Shown piece by piece: positions 37,801 through 49,540 of a stretch of DNA of 64,000 bases; position 1 is the first letter of the stretch, and each line of letters opens with the position of its first letter. The notes beneath the pieces were generated by a model. The model was not told the DNA's origin, ran no database searches, and saw nothing but the letters and a program-made list of their open reading frames with translations. Made by a program: the position numbers and the translations under genes. Source of the stretch: Fragum whitleyi (Eukaryota > Mollusca > Bivalvia > Cardiida > Cardiidae); the NCBI GenBank assembly GCA_948146395.1, contig OX411547.1, positions 55,543,566 to 55,607,565 of the forward strand. The letters run 5' to 3'.

Positions 37801-40082
37801 CCTATATATTGTTATTTTACATACAACAAATTTTATACAAAATGTATTTTACTCAACTATTTTGAGATATATGAGCAAAGGTAGTCTTCCAAAATAATTT
37901 GTGCCTTTAAATTACCATTTTGAGATTGAATTTATTTTAAGAAAAATAGAGTGTTATATCTAGAGCCAAGCCAGTATGACAATAACAAATGCCATTCAGT
38001 CAGACTATTCAATCGATCACTAGGTCTTAGATTGTAAAAATTTGTTCATACTCTATGGAGAATTTGTTAAAATTCTGACTTGAGAGAAAAGATTCATTTC
38101 AACTGACTGAAATTTTGTGATAAGTTTTTGAAAATTAAAGATTATGTCAGTAAATTGTTCTTCATAACATTTATTGTACAGTTTCTTTCAAAATAGAATA
38201 TTTTTTGAATTTGAAGGTTGAATTAATTCTCAGTTGAGTTAAAAGAAATGTTACCTTGGGCCCTTATTTCAAAATTTTTGACTGAATAAATTTTCAGTTG
38301 AGTAAGAACAAAAATTTATAATCTATACCCTGATGATTAATTTTAGACCAGGCGATAAAGACGAAAAATTAAAAGATTTAGTATTTCAGAATTGTATAAC
38401 AATTAACATTTTTGGCAGTGACTTTATATCTTTTTAGCTTAAGACATGAACTATATATTATAAAATATATAATAAAAATGGATAAAGGGTACAAATTATG
38501 TAGTATTATTATATGTCTTGCCATCTATTAGTGTAAGTGCTATATTTGTAGAATTTTATTTTTGACACTCTTAAAATCAAATATCTTTTTGAAAGAAAAT
38601 GCAAAGTGTGATTTCATTTCAAAATATTGTTGAATCTTCCTAAACCCCCTGACTAAGCTGCATTTATGAGATATTAGCAGAAAACTGAAGATTTACTTGG
38701 CAGAGAACAAAATAACTTTAAAAATTAAATTTTTCCAGAAAAGATATCTCAACGGGTCAGTTCAAAAACTATTTAAAGTGCCTATAGATTTATAGGCACT
38801 TACAATAGTTGTGTGCTGACCTCTCGATGTGTCCCAATTCGTAGGCTGTGACGTAGGATGTAAAACTTGCATAGGTTATATGTATTTATTGTAATGGGAG
38901 ACCACTCTCACCACTGACCTGCATAGCTTCTTTGGTTTAAATACAATGTCTGACACCTGCATCAGGGAAGATCTTCTTTGGCCCAGTGGTTAGCCCATTG
39001 GACTTGTAAGCCAATAATTTCATGATAACTCTTGTCCATGCGGGTTTGACACAGGCTTTCGTCATTAATTTTCACCTATGCTTAAGTTTTGGACAGTTTG
39101 TTTGTAAGACTATTGGCTGAGCTATTGTTAAGAGAAGGAGTTTTGATGAAATTATATTAACATAAGGTTGTCATGTTCTTGTATGAGAATATATATTTTA
39201 ATGGGCAATATATAAGTCTATTTTTATAGAGCCAGTATGTATAGAATGTACAGATCTTCAACTTCAGCATGCCAGTGTAGGCAAATTTAATGTAAGTGTT
39301 GGTAAATTTAATGTAAGTGTTGGCAAATTTAGTCATGTCAGTAAACAATTTGAATGTTAGCATGTATTATGTTTAAATTTAATGAAAGCATGTCAGTGTT
39401 AAAGTGTTTAAGTGAAGGTAAGAAAGGGAGTGTTGGCTAAATTTACTGTAAGCATGTCAGTCACATGCTTGCAAAATAAAATGTAAGCATGTAATTGTAA
39501 GCAAAATAAATGTAAGCCTTTCAGTGTGAGAAAATTGGAAGTTTTAATGTAAGAATTTAGTGTAAGGATATGAGTGATGTATACAAAGTTTTATATGATA
39601 ACTTTTGCCACAAGATACCAGAATCATGAGAAATTTATAAGTAAATAGATAGAAAGAGTTTTATTGCATTGGGTGAACAACAAAAGCTATATATTTTGAA
39701 AAAAAAAAAGATAATAATAAAGCTTTATTTGTTTTTTCAACGAAAAATTTAATGATCTTAGTCAAAACGAGCAATTAATCTTTTGTTGTTCACTTAATGA
39801 AAGATTAATCATTCTCAAACTGAAACAAACTATTATCCTCTACATAATTGACTGAGAAATCTGGACAAAATAGTTGAGTTTGAAAGAAATATGATAGATA
39901 TTATCATAATAGACATCTATAAAAGCCTTACACTGACCCCTCAAGAAGTATCTTCCTCTCATATGACACATTCCAAATACATGTATTTTTGGTTTCTTTG
40001 TATATCTGTTTTTTTACACATTCCTATGTGAGGGTTTTGTATCTTTAAATCCCTTATTCATAAATTTAGGACCAATTTAGTT
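37801..40082. other. AT-rich 3' flank with little structure
   Basis: No supported gene. It contains one palindrome E (38752-38832), a tRNA-like head remnant (38965-39060), a TTTAATGTAAG-type simple repeat around 39285-39560 and a GAACAACAAAAG palindrome (39670-39800). Confidence 0.5.
38965..39060 (+). repeat. tRNA-like SINE head remnant
   Basis: TTTGGCCCAGTGGTTAGCCC resembles an A box and GCGGGTTTGACACAGGC a B box, about 50 bp apart. No acceptor stem pairs. Confidence 0.5.
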
Positions 40083-40460
40083 TTTAGCTCAACTGTTTTC
40101 ATAAAAAACCTGAGGTGTTGTCATCACCTTGGCTTTGTTTGCGTTGGCATTGTTGTTTGTCTTGATGTGACAAACTTTAACCTTGGTCATATCTCTGTGG
40201 TTATTGAAGATATCTTCATGAAACTTGGCATGTAGATGGCTTATTGCTATACAGTTGTAACTGCCCTATATGTTTATATGCAGTTACAACTGAATAGCCC
40301 TGAGTCATTGATGTGTGTTCACTATCAAAAGAGCTTTCCAGACTACCAAGGAAGATATTTCAAAGCATTTTCATTAGAGTTTTGTCCCTTTTTCGACTTA
40401 GATGTTTTGCATTATCCAGCACCTGCAGCCAAACGTTACACCTTAAGACGGTGCTCTTGT
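40083..40460 (+). mobile_element. P-type pearl-like element with nested palindrome E
   Basis: TTTTTAGCTCAACTGTTTTC head and AAGACGGTGCTCTTGTTCTT end. A palindrome E (GTTGTAACTGCCCTATATG ... GCAGTTACAACT) interrupts the body at about 40236-40310. Confidence 0.65.
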
Positions 40461-40990
40461 TCTTTTAGAGTATTAATGTGTAATAATTTATATATAAAAC
40501 TACGCAATAAGCAAAACATAAGAGGAATTTTATACCTCTATTTATATAATCTTTTCAATGGGATTAATTATCATTACTGTGTAATATTATTACTATGAAA
40601 TGAAATATGAATGTATATATTTACTGGAAAATTGTCAATATTTTATTATGTGTATTTTATATGAATTTTATATTTTTTGTGTAAAGTTGACTACAAAACT
40701 GTGCCAGAAAGTACTTGTGTACACCCTAGCTAGTAATAGGACATATAGAACAGTGAAGAAGTACAGTTTTTATTGAAAAAATATTTCAAGTTACATTCGT
40801 CTTTTAAGCTAGTCTAGATTGACCAAACAATCTATTTAGGTTGATTAGTGTATATTTGCCAAAAATATATAATTAACCAAAAGTCACACTATTATTTACC
40901 AAAAAAGCTCTCTTTTTATAGGTACATGTAGTAGAAAACAACTTTTTGACCCCTTATAGTGTTATATTTGCAGATCCAAAAGAGGAACCA

Positions 40991-41234
40991 GGGGCCTGTT
41001 TTACTTAACATCTTACGATCTCTTTTTTAGCAAAACAGAAAACTTAAGTTGCTTCTACAGTAGAAACTAAATATGGAATTCTGCCATGCTTCATATGATT
41101 GGAATAGTCTTTTAAAGACGATTCCAATGAGATATTGCAAGGCAGAATTTAACAATGAAGGAAAACAACAGGTGCAGTTTGTGATTTTGACTTATGATTA
41201 AATTTCTCATAGGATATTTGGTAAAATGGGCCCC
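40991..41234. mobile_element. MITE-N copy 2
   Basis: GGGGCCTGTTTTAC and GTAAAATGGGCCCC terminal inverted repeats; central hairpin GGAATAGTCTT / AAGACGATTCC. Confidence 0.75.
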
Positions 41235-42427
41235 ACACCTGGAGTTTTGACAAAAATGTGGTTATCAAATTTGAAACTCTGGAAATAAGAAATATCCTAT
41301 CATTAGAGGCTGACCATAATGAAGTAGTTACAGCTTGAATAAAGCTGTTGTTATGACATTTAATTAATCCTCTGGTGATTTTATAAAAGGAGGAAGTTAA
41401 TTAGAACACCCCTACTGACCGTCCTTCCCTTGATCCATCCAACCTCCCTAACCTTTAGAAAATTTCTTGGTCCGCCAATGTGAATATGTGTAGATTCTTT
41501 CACAGTGTAGAGCATATGTAGTGGGAGAGATGCAATACAAAGCCAAATTGTCAATCAAAATTGCTACAAATTACCGTAAAAGCTCATATACAACCCCAGG
41601 GGTTTATTAGAATCATATTTCTTTTATAAGGGGACGTGGCTCAGATATTATGACATTGAAAAATGGCCAACAATAGCAAACTACTAGAGATTTACCATTT
41701 CTGCAAAGCTGAAATCAAAATCATATATTGATGGCTCAGTGCAAAACAATTGAAACTGCCTAAAAAAGATATAGGCAGTTAAAACTGTTTTGTGCTGAGC
41801 CACCAATGTGCTCCATAAATGAAAACAGAAGTGTAGGAGTGAGGTTTACAGGCCTTTTGACCTACTACAGGGTACATTTCACCCAGAAAACCTAAGAAAA
41901 ACTTCATTCAGATCAAATATTTCAGCATTGAACTAAGATAAAAGTTTAACATTTGGTCTAGAAAAGTTAATCTGACCCTCTCGTAAAATCATCATGTCAA
42001 TGATTTGATGAGTTGGGGTTTATAATAGGCTTCAAATTTTTTGAAAATTGGTCATAAAAAGGGTTGATTTTGACGTTCGAAGAGGGGGTGGGTTTACATT
42101 AGATCACGGGTTTCTATAAGAATTTTTACGGAAGTCATAATTTCATCAAAATATATGTTGTGAATTCAACTAAGTTTACAGAAAGAGGCACTCTTGGGGA
42201 TTGATTGAAATTTGTGTTCTAAAAGTAGATGACTAGACGTTATTGTATTATATTCTTAAGGTATGAGAACCTTATTAGAGATGGTAAATATAAACTGATT
42301 TAGGAAGAGAGTGGCGATTTTGAGAGAAGAGAAACAGAGAATATGTGACCATACAGTTATTAGTATGTTAATTCTTTTCCATACAGTACTGTAGCTCTAT
42401 GTCCCTATGAATTTCAATGTCTGATAA

Positions 42428-42497
42428 AATATTGTGGAAAAAGTAGGAATTGCTTGTCACAAGCAATTTCTACTTTTTCAGCAGTATTTTCTCCCAC
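42428..42497. repeat. Hairpin D copy
   Basis: AAATATTGTGGAAAAAGTAG with CTACTTTTTCAGCAGTATTT, and GAAATTGCTTGTCACAAGCA in the loop region. Confidence 0.7.
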
Positions 42498-42794
42498 ATA
42501 GGATTTGCGTCTTTTTCAATTGCATCAACTTTTCATTTTTCATCAGCAGCCTCTATCATACGCAGGACTCTTGTTTATAGTTATGCTCACTTGATACAAT
42601 GTAAGAAAGAGGCATAAAGAAAATGTCCTTGTATAATGTTCTTGTGAAAACTTTTGAACAAGTCATTAGTGACAGATTTTTGAATTTGAATCATCCCTGT
42701 GAAATCTCTGCAAAACAATTTGAATGAGTACCTACAACATTAGAATAAATGGAGAGAATTTTCAGTGGATTTATTGAAAGTAAACTCCTGATTG

Positions 42795-43075
42795 AAAGAA
42801 TCATTTGATGAGGTAGTCCCTAATGTTGAAGGTCCCCAGGTCAGATCCCTGACGGGGGGCATTCTTCCTTTCCTTCTATTTGTCTCCCACAAATGTGTTG
42901 ATATTCGTAGACCTATGAGGGATAGCAGCTGGAAGCTAGGAAAGGATGTAATGGTAGTACATGTACTGGTGTGAGAAATACCAGGAATCTGTCGTTAGGT
43001 GCTCCAGCCACCAGGATATGACTAAAAGATTGTTGAAAGCAACATTAAATCCCACACAAAAAAAACAATGTTAAG
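42795..43075 (+). mobile_element. SINE with decayed head
   Basis: GGTAGTCCCTAATGTTGAAG and GGTCAGATCCCTGACGGG (head), GTAGACCTATGAGGGATAGC body, tail ATTAAATCCCACACAAAAAA. Confidence 0.7.
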
Positions 43076-43778
43076 GTCAATTGGCATGTCCAGCTATTGG
43101 TCAACTACTGGTATCTGTAATTTGATATAATTTACAGCATTGCTATTGTTACATATTTTACTCATGTTATATAATATAATGCAATATAATCTTTTATAAC
43201 ATTTATGAAATTATATGCTCAGTGTATTTTACATTCTATTCTTCAACAGCTATCTATCCTTGTAAAAATCATGGAAATTAGAGAAAGATCCATTGACAAT
43301 AAAAAAAAAATAATGTAGCCTGTTGACTACATGTATCTACAAATAGTAAGTAAATTCACAAAATTATCTGTTTTATCTTAACATTATATGCAAGGAACAG
43401 CGACAAAGGTCCCACCCTGCCATGTAAAAAGTCATGGTAAAACTCTATAAAAAATCAACATTTGGTAGTTAATATAAGGAAATAATCAGATGTGGAAAAT
43501 TATAAATTATTATTTTACAAACGTTCATATTGATCACACAAATTGAAGGCTTAGGGCAAAACTTTTAAAACATGCCTAAAGCAAATGGCACTTGGAATAG
43601 TTTTGAGATTACCTCTGAAATATACAATATAATGGTTTATTAATGAAAATAATTTACAATTTCTTAAAAATATATACATATTTTCAAGATTTTACCATGT
43701 TAGATAAATGTTGAAGAACTACATGAACTTCCATATTATATGAATATTATATATAATATATGGTATTGTTAAGATATC

Positions 43779-43784
43779 AATAAA
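43779..43784 (+). terminator. Distal polyadenylation signal candidate
   Basis: AATAAA in the context ATATCAATAAAGTATGAAAA, at the right edge of an AT-rich tract before pearl-like repeats resume. A 7-kb 3' UTR would be long but not impossible. Confidence 0.15.
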
Positions 43785-43829
43785 GTATGAAAACTTAAAT
43801 TTATGCTCTTTATGCTCCCTATACTTTTA

Positions 43830-44110
43830 TACCCTGCCGGAAATGGGCATTTTTTGGTATCTTCTTTTCTGTCTGTCTGTTCATCAGTCAGTCCATACCT
43901 GATTTCTCGATAACAAATCCTTCTTCAATTATGGACAGATTTGTACGAAACTTTTACTAAATGTACCTCATCACGTGACAATATGTGTATCGTCACAATT
44001 TTGGGATACTATGTTTCGTTACTGAAAAACAAGGGACTATTGTTTAAACTTTCTATTTTGTGATACTATTTCCATTACTGTCAAACAAAGGGCATTGTTG
44101 TAACCTTCCT
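43830..44110 (+). mobile_element. Pearl-like fragment
   Basis: TTTTATACCCTGCCGGAAAT head, GGTATCTTCTTTTCTGTCTG microsatellite, then unit-like text; the right end is unclear. Confidence 0.5.
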
Positions 44111-44821
44111 ATAGCGGCCTTTATTGTGAAAATTGTTTAATTCCTGGCACTGAGAGATTTTGATATAGAGGTTTTTTTTTCTATTTACATGTCTTTCTGT
44201 TCATCATTATGTCTGCAAAGCTATGTGATCCGTTATATCCAGGAATGAAGTCACGGGGATATTTCAGCTGGCAAAACCTGATTATACAAAACGACCAATT
44301 TATAACTAATCCAAGTTCAAAGAGTTTCAACTTTGATATAAATGTTCATTGAAATTTGAAAGAGACTAAAAAAATGTAGAAAGCATTGAGAAAAAGAGAG
44401 AAATTGCTTGAGATTTCTCTGTTTCCCTTCAGTACATAAAACCCAGTTTGTGGGAAAAATAATTTCATAAACAGGTACAAATGACCCAATTATTTTTGGA
44501 AATAGCATTTTTTCTTGTCTCATGAATAATATTTTTGCATTTGATAAGAATTGAACTTAAGATCTATTGTCAATTTTACTGTCATTTTGGCAGGTTTTCT
44601 TGGATTACGAATCATTTTGTAGACATTCAAATTGTCAACTTATTTGAGCACATTTCAGACACAATACTCATATTTTGTCCCGACTATACACACCTGCTGA
44701 TACAATGATCAAAGTTATAGGACAAGGATACGGTCAAAGATTGAAGTCAAATATTTGAAAAAAAACTGACCAAAAAGACATTCCCTTTCTGGGGGGCTCC
44801 GTTGCCCATTTTTTTGTTCGT

Positions 44822-45018
44822 CTGTTTTCGGCTATTTGTCTTTCACCAATGGGTTGATAACCGTAGACCTATAAGAGATAGCAGTTGGAGGCTAGGAAAG
44901 GATGTGATGGTTGTACTGGTGAGAGAAATACCAGAAAACCTTTGTTAGGTACTCCAGCCGCTGAGATATAACTGAAAAAAATGTTGAAAGTGTGGTAAAA
45001 CTCCATTCAATCAATCAA
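44822..45018 (+). mobile_element. SINE body
   Basis: GGGTTGATAACCGTAGACCT, GGCTAGGAAAGGATGTGATG and the tail AACTCCATTCAATCAATCAA. Confidence 0.7.
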
Positions 45019-45054
45019 TTCAATCGACATCGTATGAAAACTATGACATTTTGT

Positions 45055-45256
45055 GATATCCTTGGTTCTACTGAAGGCATTCACTTGAAAATTGGCACAC
45101 CTGTTCACTATCAATACTTACTTATATTTTCAAGGTGGATAACTCTTATATGCATTTTCTGCAAATTATACCCCCTTTTCCACTTGGATTTTCCATCCAC
45201 TATCCAGCACCCAACAGCCGAGCGTACGCAGCCATAGGCCATGCTCTTGTTGACCC
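45055..45256 (+). mobile_element. P-type pearl-like fragment
   Basis: CCTTGGTTCTACTGAAGGCA matches 56108; ends AGGCCATGCTCTTGTT. The head is missing. Confidence 0.55.
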
Positions 45257-45837
45257 CATGATAGATCTCCCTGTTTCATGCAAGCGTATATAAAGACAGA
45301 TGACATCTGACAGGGTAGGCTTCATGAGTAATGTAAGAGTGATGTATGGGGCTGTCACACCACAGCGTATGGCACCAACGTATGCCAACGTATGCTCATA
45401 CGCTCACATACGCTGATGTACGCTAAGCATTCGTTAGTCATAAGTCGTGTACGCTACAAGTCCGCTGGTATACGTACTTATACGCAGAAGCCCAAAAATA
45501 ATTTTTAGCGTGTTAAAAAATGTTCAGCGTATATACGCTAATCACACGGTCAATACGCTAGAGTGTCGCCCGAGGTACGTTACTCATAACTTGAGTACGC
45601 TTGTCATACGCTGGCTGAAAATAGTCATTTTAGCTGTTATACGGGTCCTACCCCTCCGTTTTACGGCTGCATTCTCCTTTATTTTTGGCATGTTCTTTTT
45701 CTGGAGAGGGGATATGGAACAGGCTTCACTTCGGATGCAGAAGATTTGTCATGCGACCTTATCATCAAGGGAAAAGAAGACGAGACATGTGAACACAGTC
45801 AGCGTGTTCTTTAACTAACGGTTTCGTCTCGTTCTTT

Positions 45838-47250
45838 TTTTATACGCCGCCGGAGGCAGACGTATATTGGCGTCATCTTCTCCGTCTGTCCGTCCATCCA
45901 TCCGTCCATCCGTCCGTCCGTACGTACGTCCACTTTTCTTGTCAACGCAACTCCTCCTAAGTTTCTGGCTGGATCTTCTTGAAACTTGGTCAATGTTATC
46001 ACCTCAATTGGTAGATGTGCATGAAGGAAGGATTTTACGGTTTGTTGATTTTTGCCTGAGTTATGCCCCTCGATAACTTAGTCTCTGGGTCCACTTTTCT
46101 TGTCAACGCAACTCCTCCTAAGTTTCTGGCTGGATCTTCTTGAAACTTGGTCAATGTTATCACCTCAATTGGTAGATGTGCATGAAGGAAGGATTTTATG
46201 GTTTGTTGATTTTTGCCTAAGTTATACCCCTTGATAACTTAGTCTCTGGGTCCACTTTTCTTGTCAACGCAACTCCTCCTAACTTTCTGGCTGGATCTTC
46301 TTGAAACTTGGTCAATGTTATCACCTCAATTGGTAGATGTGCATGAAGGAAGGATTTTATGGTTCGTTGATTTTTGCCTGAGTTAATCCCCTTAAAAACT
46401 TAGTCTCTGGGGCTATTTGCCTCAGTTATGCCCCCTTAAAATGTTATCACCTCAATTGGTAGATGTGCATGAAGGAAGGAATTTATGGTTTGTTGATTTT
46501 TGCCTGAGTTATGCCCCTTGATAACTTAGTCTCTGGGTCCGTTTTTCTTGTCAACGCAACTCCTTCTAAGTTTCTGGCTGCATCTTCTTGAAACTTGGTC
46601 AATGTTATCACCTCAATTGGTAGATGTGCATGAAGGAAGGATTTTATGGTTCGTTGATTTTTGCCTGAGTTATGCCCCTTAAAAACTTAGTCTCTGGGGT
46701 TAATTGCCTCAGTTATGCCCCCTTAAAATTTAGTCTTTGGGGCTTATTGAAATTGCAGCCTTGTGAATGCAACTCTTCCTAAGTTTCTGGCTGGATTTAA
46801 ATGAAACTTGGTGGATGTTATAACTGAAATTGGTAGATGAGCATGAAGTAAGGATTTTATGGTTCATTAATTTTACCCTAAATTATGCCCCCTTAAAACT
46901 TAGTATCTAGGGCTTATTGAAATTGCAGCCATTTGAACACAACTCCTCCTTACTTTTTGTCTTTATTTAAATGAAATTTGGTCATTGTCATCACCATAAT
47001 TTGTAGATGTACATGGATCAAGGATTTTATGGCTCATTTATTTCCCTGAATTATCCCCCCGTAAAACTTAGTGCCTGGGGCTTATTGAAATTGCAGCCTT
47101 GTGGAGGCAACTCCTCCTAACTTTTTGTCTTGATTTAAATGAAACTTGGTCATTTTCAATTTGGTTCTGTCAAAATAAGTAGTGTCTACAATTATTTTCG
47201 TGAAACAGCAGCAAAGTGGCGGCGTATTTTGTGACGATGGCACTCTTGTT
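45838..47250 (+). mobile_element. Pearl-like element M copy 2, nested in R
   Basis: Head TATACGCCGCCGGAGGCAGA, CCGT/CCAT microsatellite (45886-45930), tandem units like those of copy 1, end GTGACGATGGCACTCTTGTT. Confidence 0.8.
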
Positions 47251-47798
47251 AACATACCCTTTCAAGTCTGCGGACAGAGCAAATGCTTTAGATTTCCTCT
47301 TCCGCGTAGAAAAATTTGCCTCAGTTGTGGTGACGGCAAGTTTTTCGTCCGTCCGTCTGTTTACCCGTTTGTCTGCCCGTCCTTCCGAACATTTTATCTC
47401 GTAGTCGCATAAAGTAAACAGTGTTTTTCTAATTAACTATTAACGTCCTAAATACCGTTCATTAGATCGTGCAATCCAAAAAGGACCGGGTTCTTCAAGT
47501 AACATGAGTTTGAGAGTCAAAGCGGCATTGTTTACAGTTTTTCACCGGGTTCTCTTCAGACAACCAGATAAAAATTGAACTATTTATCATAATGAAAGTT
47601 GCTTTCGAAATAGGGTCAGGTCTTTCAAGTCTCGTGGGAAAGATGGAATTATCAAATCTCAAACCAAATATCCTCATTATCTCAATATAGTCCATAGTTT
47701 ACATTGAATTCTTCGACCATATGTAAAATGATTTTATGTGTGCTGTGAAAAAAGAGAGTGTTTCTTTCGAAGAAGAGCATGTTCCTCACGTATCTTGT

Positions 47799-47801
47799 GA
47801 G

Positions 47802-47831
<30 letters not shown>
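47799..47831. repeat. Poly-A tract, about 33 A
   Basis: Follows TCTTGTGAG inside element R. No target duplication or gene-like sequence before it was seen. Confidence 0.8.
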
Positions 47832-47832
<1 letters not shown>

Positions 47833-48485
47833 ACGCATTTTAAGATTCCAAAGTTTTTTTCGGGCTATCTTCGAACTTGCACAGAATGATTTTACCACCA
47901 TTCTTGCATATTTATCAGGTCCGGCAAATTTCACCAAAAAGGGGGTCATATTTGAATTTGATTTAAATAGCATCATCTACAATCTGGGTTTTCTTATTTG
48001 AGAAAGTCATTTCTTTAATACGTTTAAGTCATGTAGTTTTATCTCATATTCCTATCATGCCACTTGCTTTCAATGGGAGTCAATAGATATAGTCATATAC
48101 CTCTTGTATTTTTCTAAGAATCTGTTTGGCTTGATGTCTATCGATAGGCTCAGGAAACTCAGTCATAAGTTTTGTATACGTTATTCATACGCTTACATAC
48201 GTTATCCATACGTTATTCGTTCGCTTGCATACGCTACCCGTACGTCGATATACGTTACAATGACACTGACATACGCTGGGGTACGTTTTGGGTTCGCTAC
48301 GCATACGCTCGTCGTACGTTACACTAACGGTGGGCATACGCTGGTCATTCGTCTAAGATGAAAATTTGGCGAGGTTGCCGGTTTTACGCTGAAATGTTGT
48401 GCGTATAAGCCGTATTTTATACACAGGGCATACGTTTCTCTCATACGCTGTGATGTGACAGCCCCATTATAGCAAGACTTAATGG

Positions 48486-48800
48486 CTGTATTTTACCCCC
48501 ACCTACAAAGAAGAGAGATTATGTTGGTTTCACCATGTATGGCTGTTCGTCCGTCTAACTCGAGAACGAAGTGACAAAATCACGAAACCTTATAAAATTG
48601 TTGCCTGTGATCCAAGGAAGTGCCCTATTGTTTTGGGGTCAAAGTTCAAGGTCACAATTGAACTTTGTCCGTAAACTATTTCTAGACTCCAACTAAAAAA
48701 CGAATAGACATAAAATCATGAAACTTTATTCAACTGTTGCCTAAAACTCAAGGAAGTGAAAGTCAAAGGTCATTGTCACAAATAAAATATCCATGTACAA
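48486..48800 (+). mobile_element. Pearl-like fragment
   Basis: TTTTACCCCCACCTACAAAG head and GGTCAAAGTTCAAGGTCACA; two units with AACTTTGTCC. Confidence 0.45.
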
Positions 48801-49029
48801 AACAAACGTGTCAAAACTCGCTGAACACACTGCACCGATAGGACTTCTGATCTGCGCTGATGGTGCTATATGTCGCTCTGCAACACTTCTAGTTACTTCC
48901 AGCATATTCAATCCATTACGCACAAAACGCACGTGAGTGATAAACGTACAACTGCACAATTTAAATTAAGGCCACTATGAGAATTTTGGCTGGGTTATTA
49001 CAAAGTTCTGGCCAACAACAATCGCTTTA

Positions 49030-49276
49030 AATGTGCGTCACGTCAGACGAAAAGGAAACATCTGGGTATTGCGTAAGATGTCCACCCTAGTCATACTGAG
49101 GATTGATAAAATACGCACTTTGCTGATTTTTCTGAATAAAGAATGATCATTCTACCTTTCTGTTATTTTTTTTCTGAAATGGTATGTCCTGTCGACCTCT
49201 ACTGGAACCAATTTCTTATTCAAATATTCACTTTAAGTAGTTCCCAGGTGTCCCTTTTGTGTGTGACGAGTCACGT
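49030..49276. mobile_element. MITE-C copy, diverged; overlaps start of duplication
   Basis: GTCACGTCAGACGAAAAGGA and TGTGTGTGACGAGTCACG ends; core CACCCTAGTCATACTGAGG. Confidence 0.6.
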
Positions 49277-49540
49277 ATTTTACAATTAGAGTTGAGCCAC
49301 GATCAGGTGACATTCATAAATTTAGTTGCGGATGGGTAAAAACTTATGATCACCGAGGGATCTGCATATCGTAAAGATGGAACCAACTTGGATCATATGA
49401 ATCTTAGGTGCTTTTGATCCAGGCAAGGTAAGTGTATTATTGCTTCTGTATAAACAATGTCCGTTTAGAAAATTGTCAACTTTGAGTCGCTACAGTCGGC
49501 ATTTTTATAGAGAACGGACTGTTTAACAAAGTGTAGTGAC

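Larger units (their letters stand above)
41235..43825. other. AT-rich 3' flank
   Basis: Only palindrome E (41735-41812), hairpin D (42428-42497) and a SINE (42795-43075) are recognised; the rest shows no gene-like frame. Confidence 0.5.
45348..48465. mobile_element. Element R: 3.1-kb TIR element with TACGC/TACGT subterminal arrays
   Basis: GGGGCTGTCACACCACAGCG at the left and, reverse-complemented, GGGGCTGTCACATCACAGCG at the right form a terminal inverted repeat of about 24 bp with one mismatch. Inside each end lie about 200 bp packed with ATACGCT / ATACGTT / GCGTATG words (45365-45600; 48170-48445). A pearl-like element (45838-47250) is nested inside. Target duplication not resolved. Internal frames (such as 45447-45818) resemble no transposase I know. 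Confidence 0.72.

Noticed and set aside
38965..39060. tRNA gene
   Set aside because: A- and B-box-like words are present, but the spacing is wrong and no cloverleaf with an acceptor stem forms; better explained as a SINE head. The same applies to 33170-33245, 33968-34040 and the head at 25740-25810.
43779..43784. End of a 7-kb 3' UTR
   Set aside because: Kept only as a weak candidate: a nearer AATAAA with GU-rich downstream sequence exists, and no transcript data are available.
45447..45818. 123-codon frame in element R as a transposase
   Set aside because: The first third translates the TACGC array, and no DDE/D or zinc-finger pattern is visible.
47799..47831. Poly-A tract as the tail of a processed retrocopy
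   Set aside because: No gene-like sequence precedes it and no target duplication was found; treated as a simple repeat.
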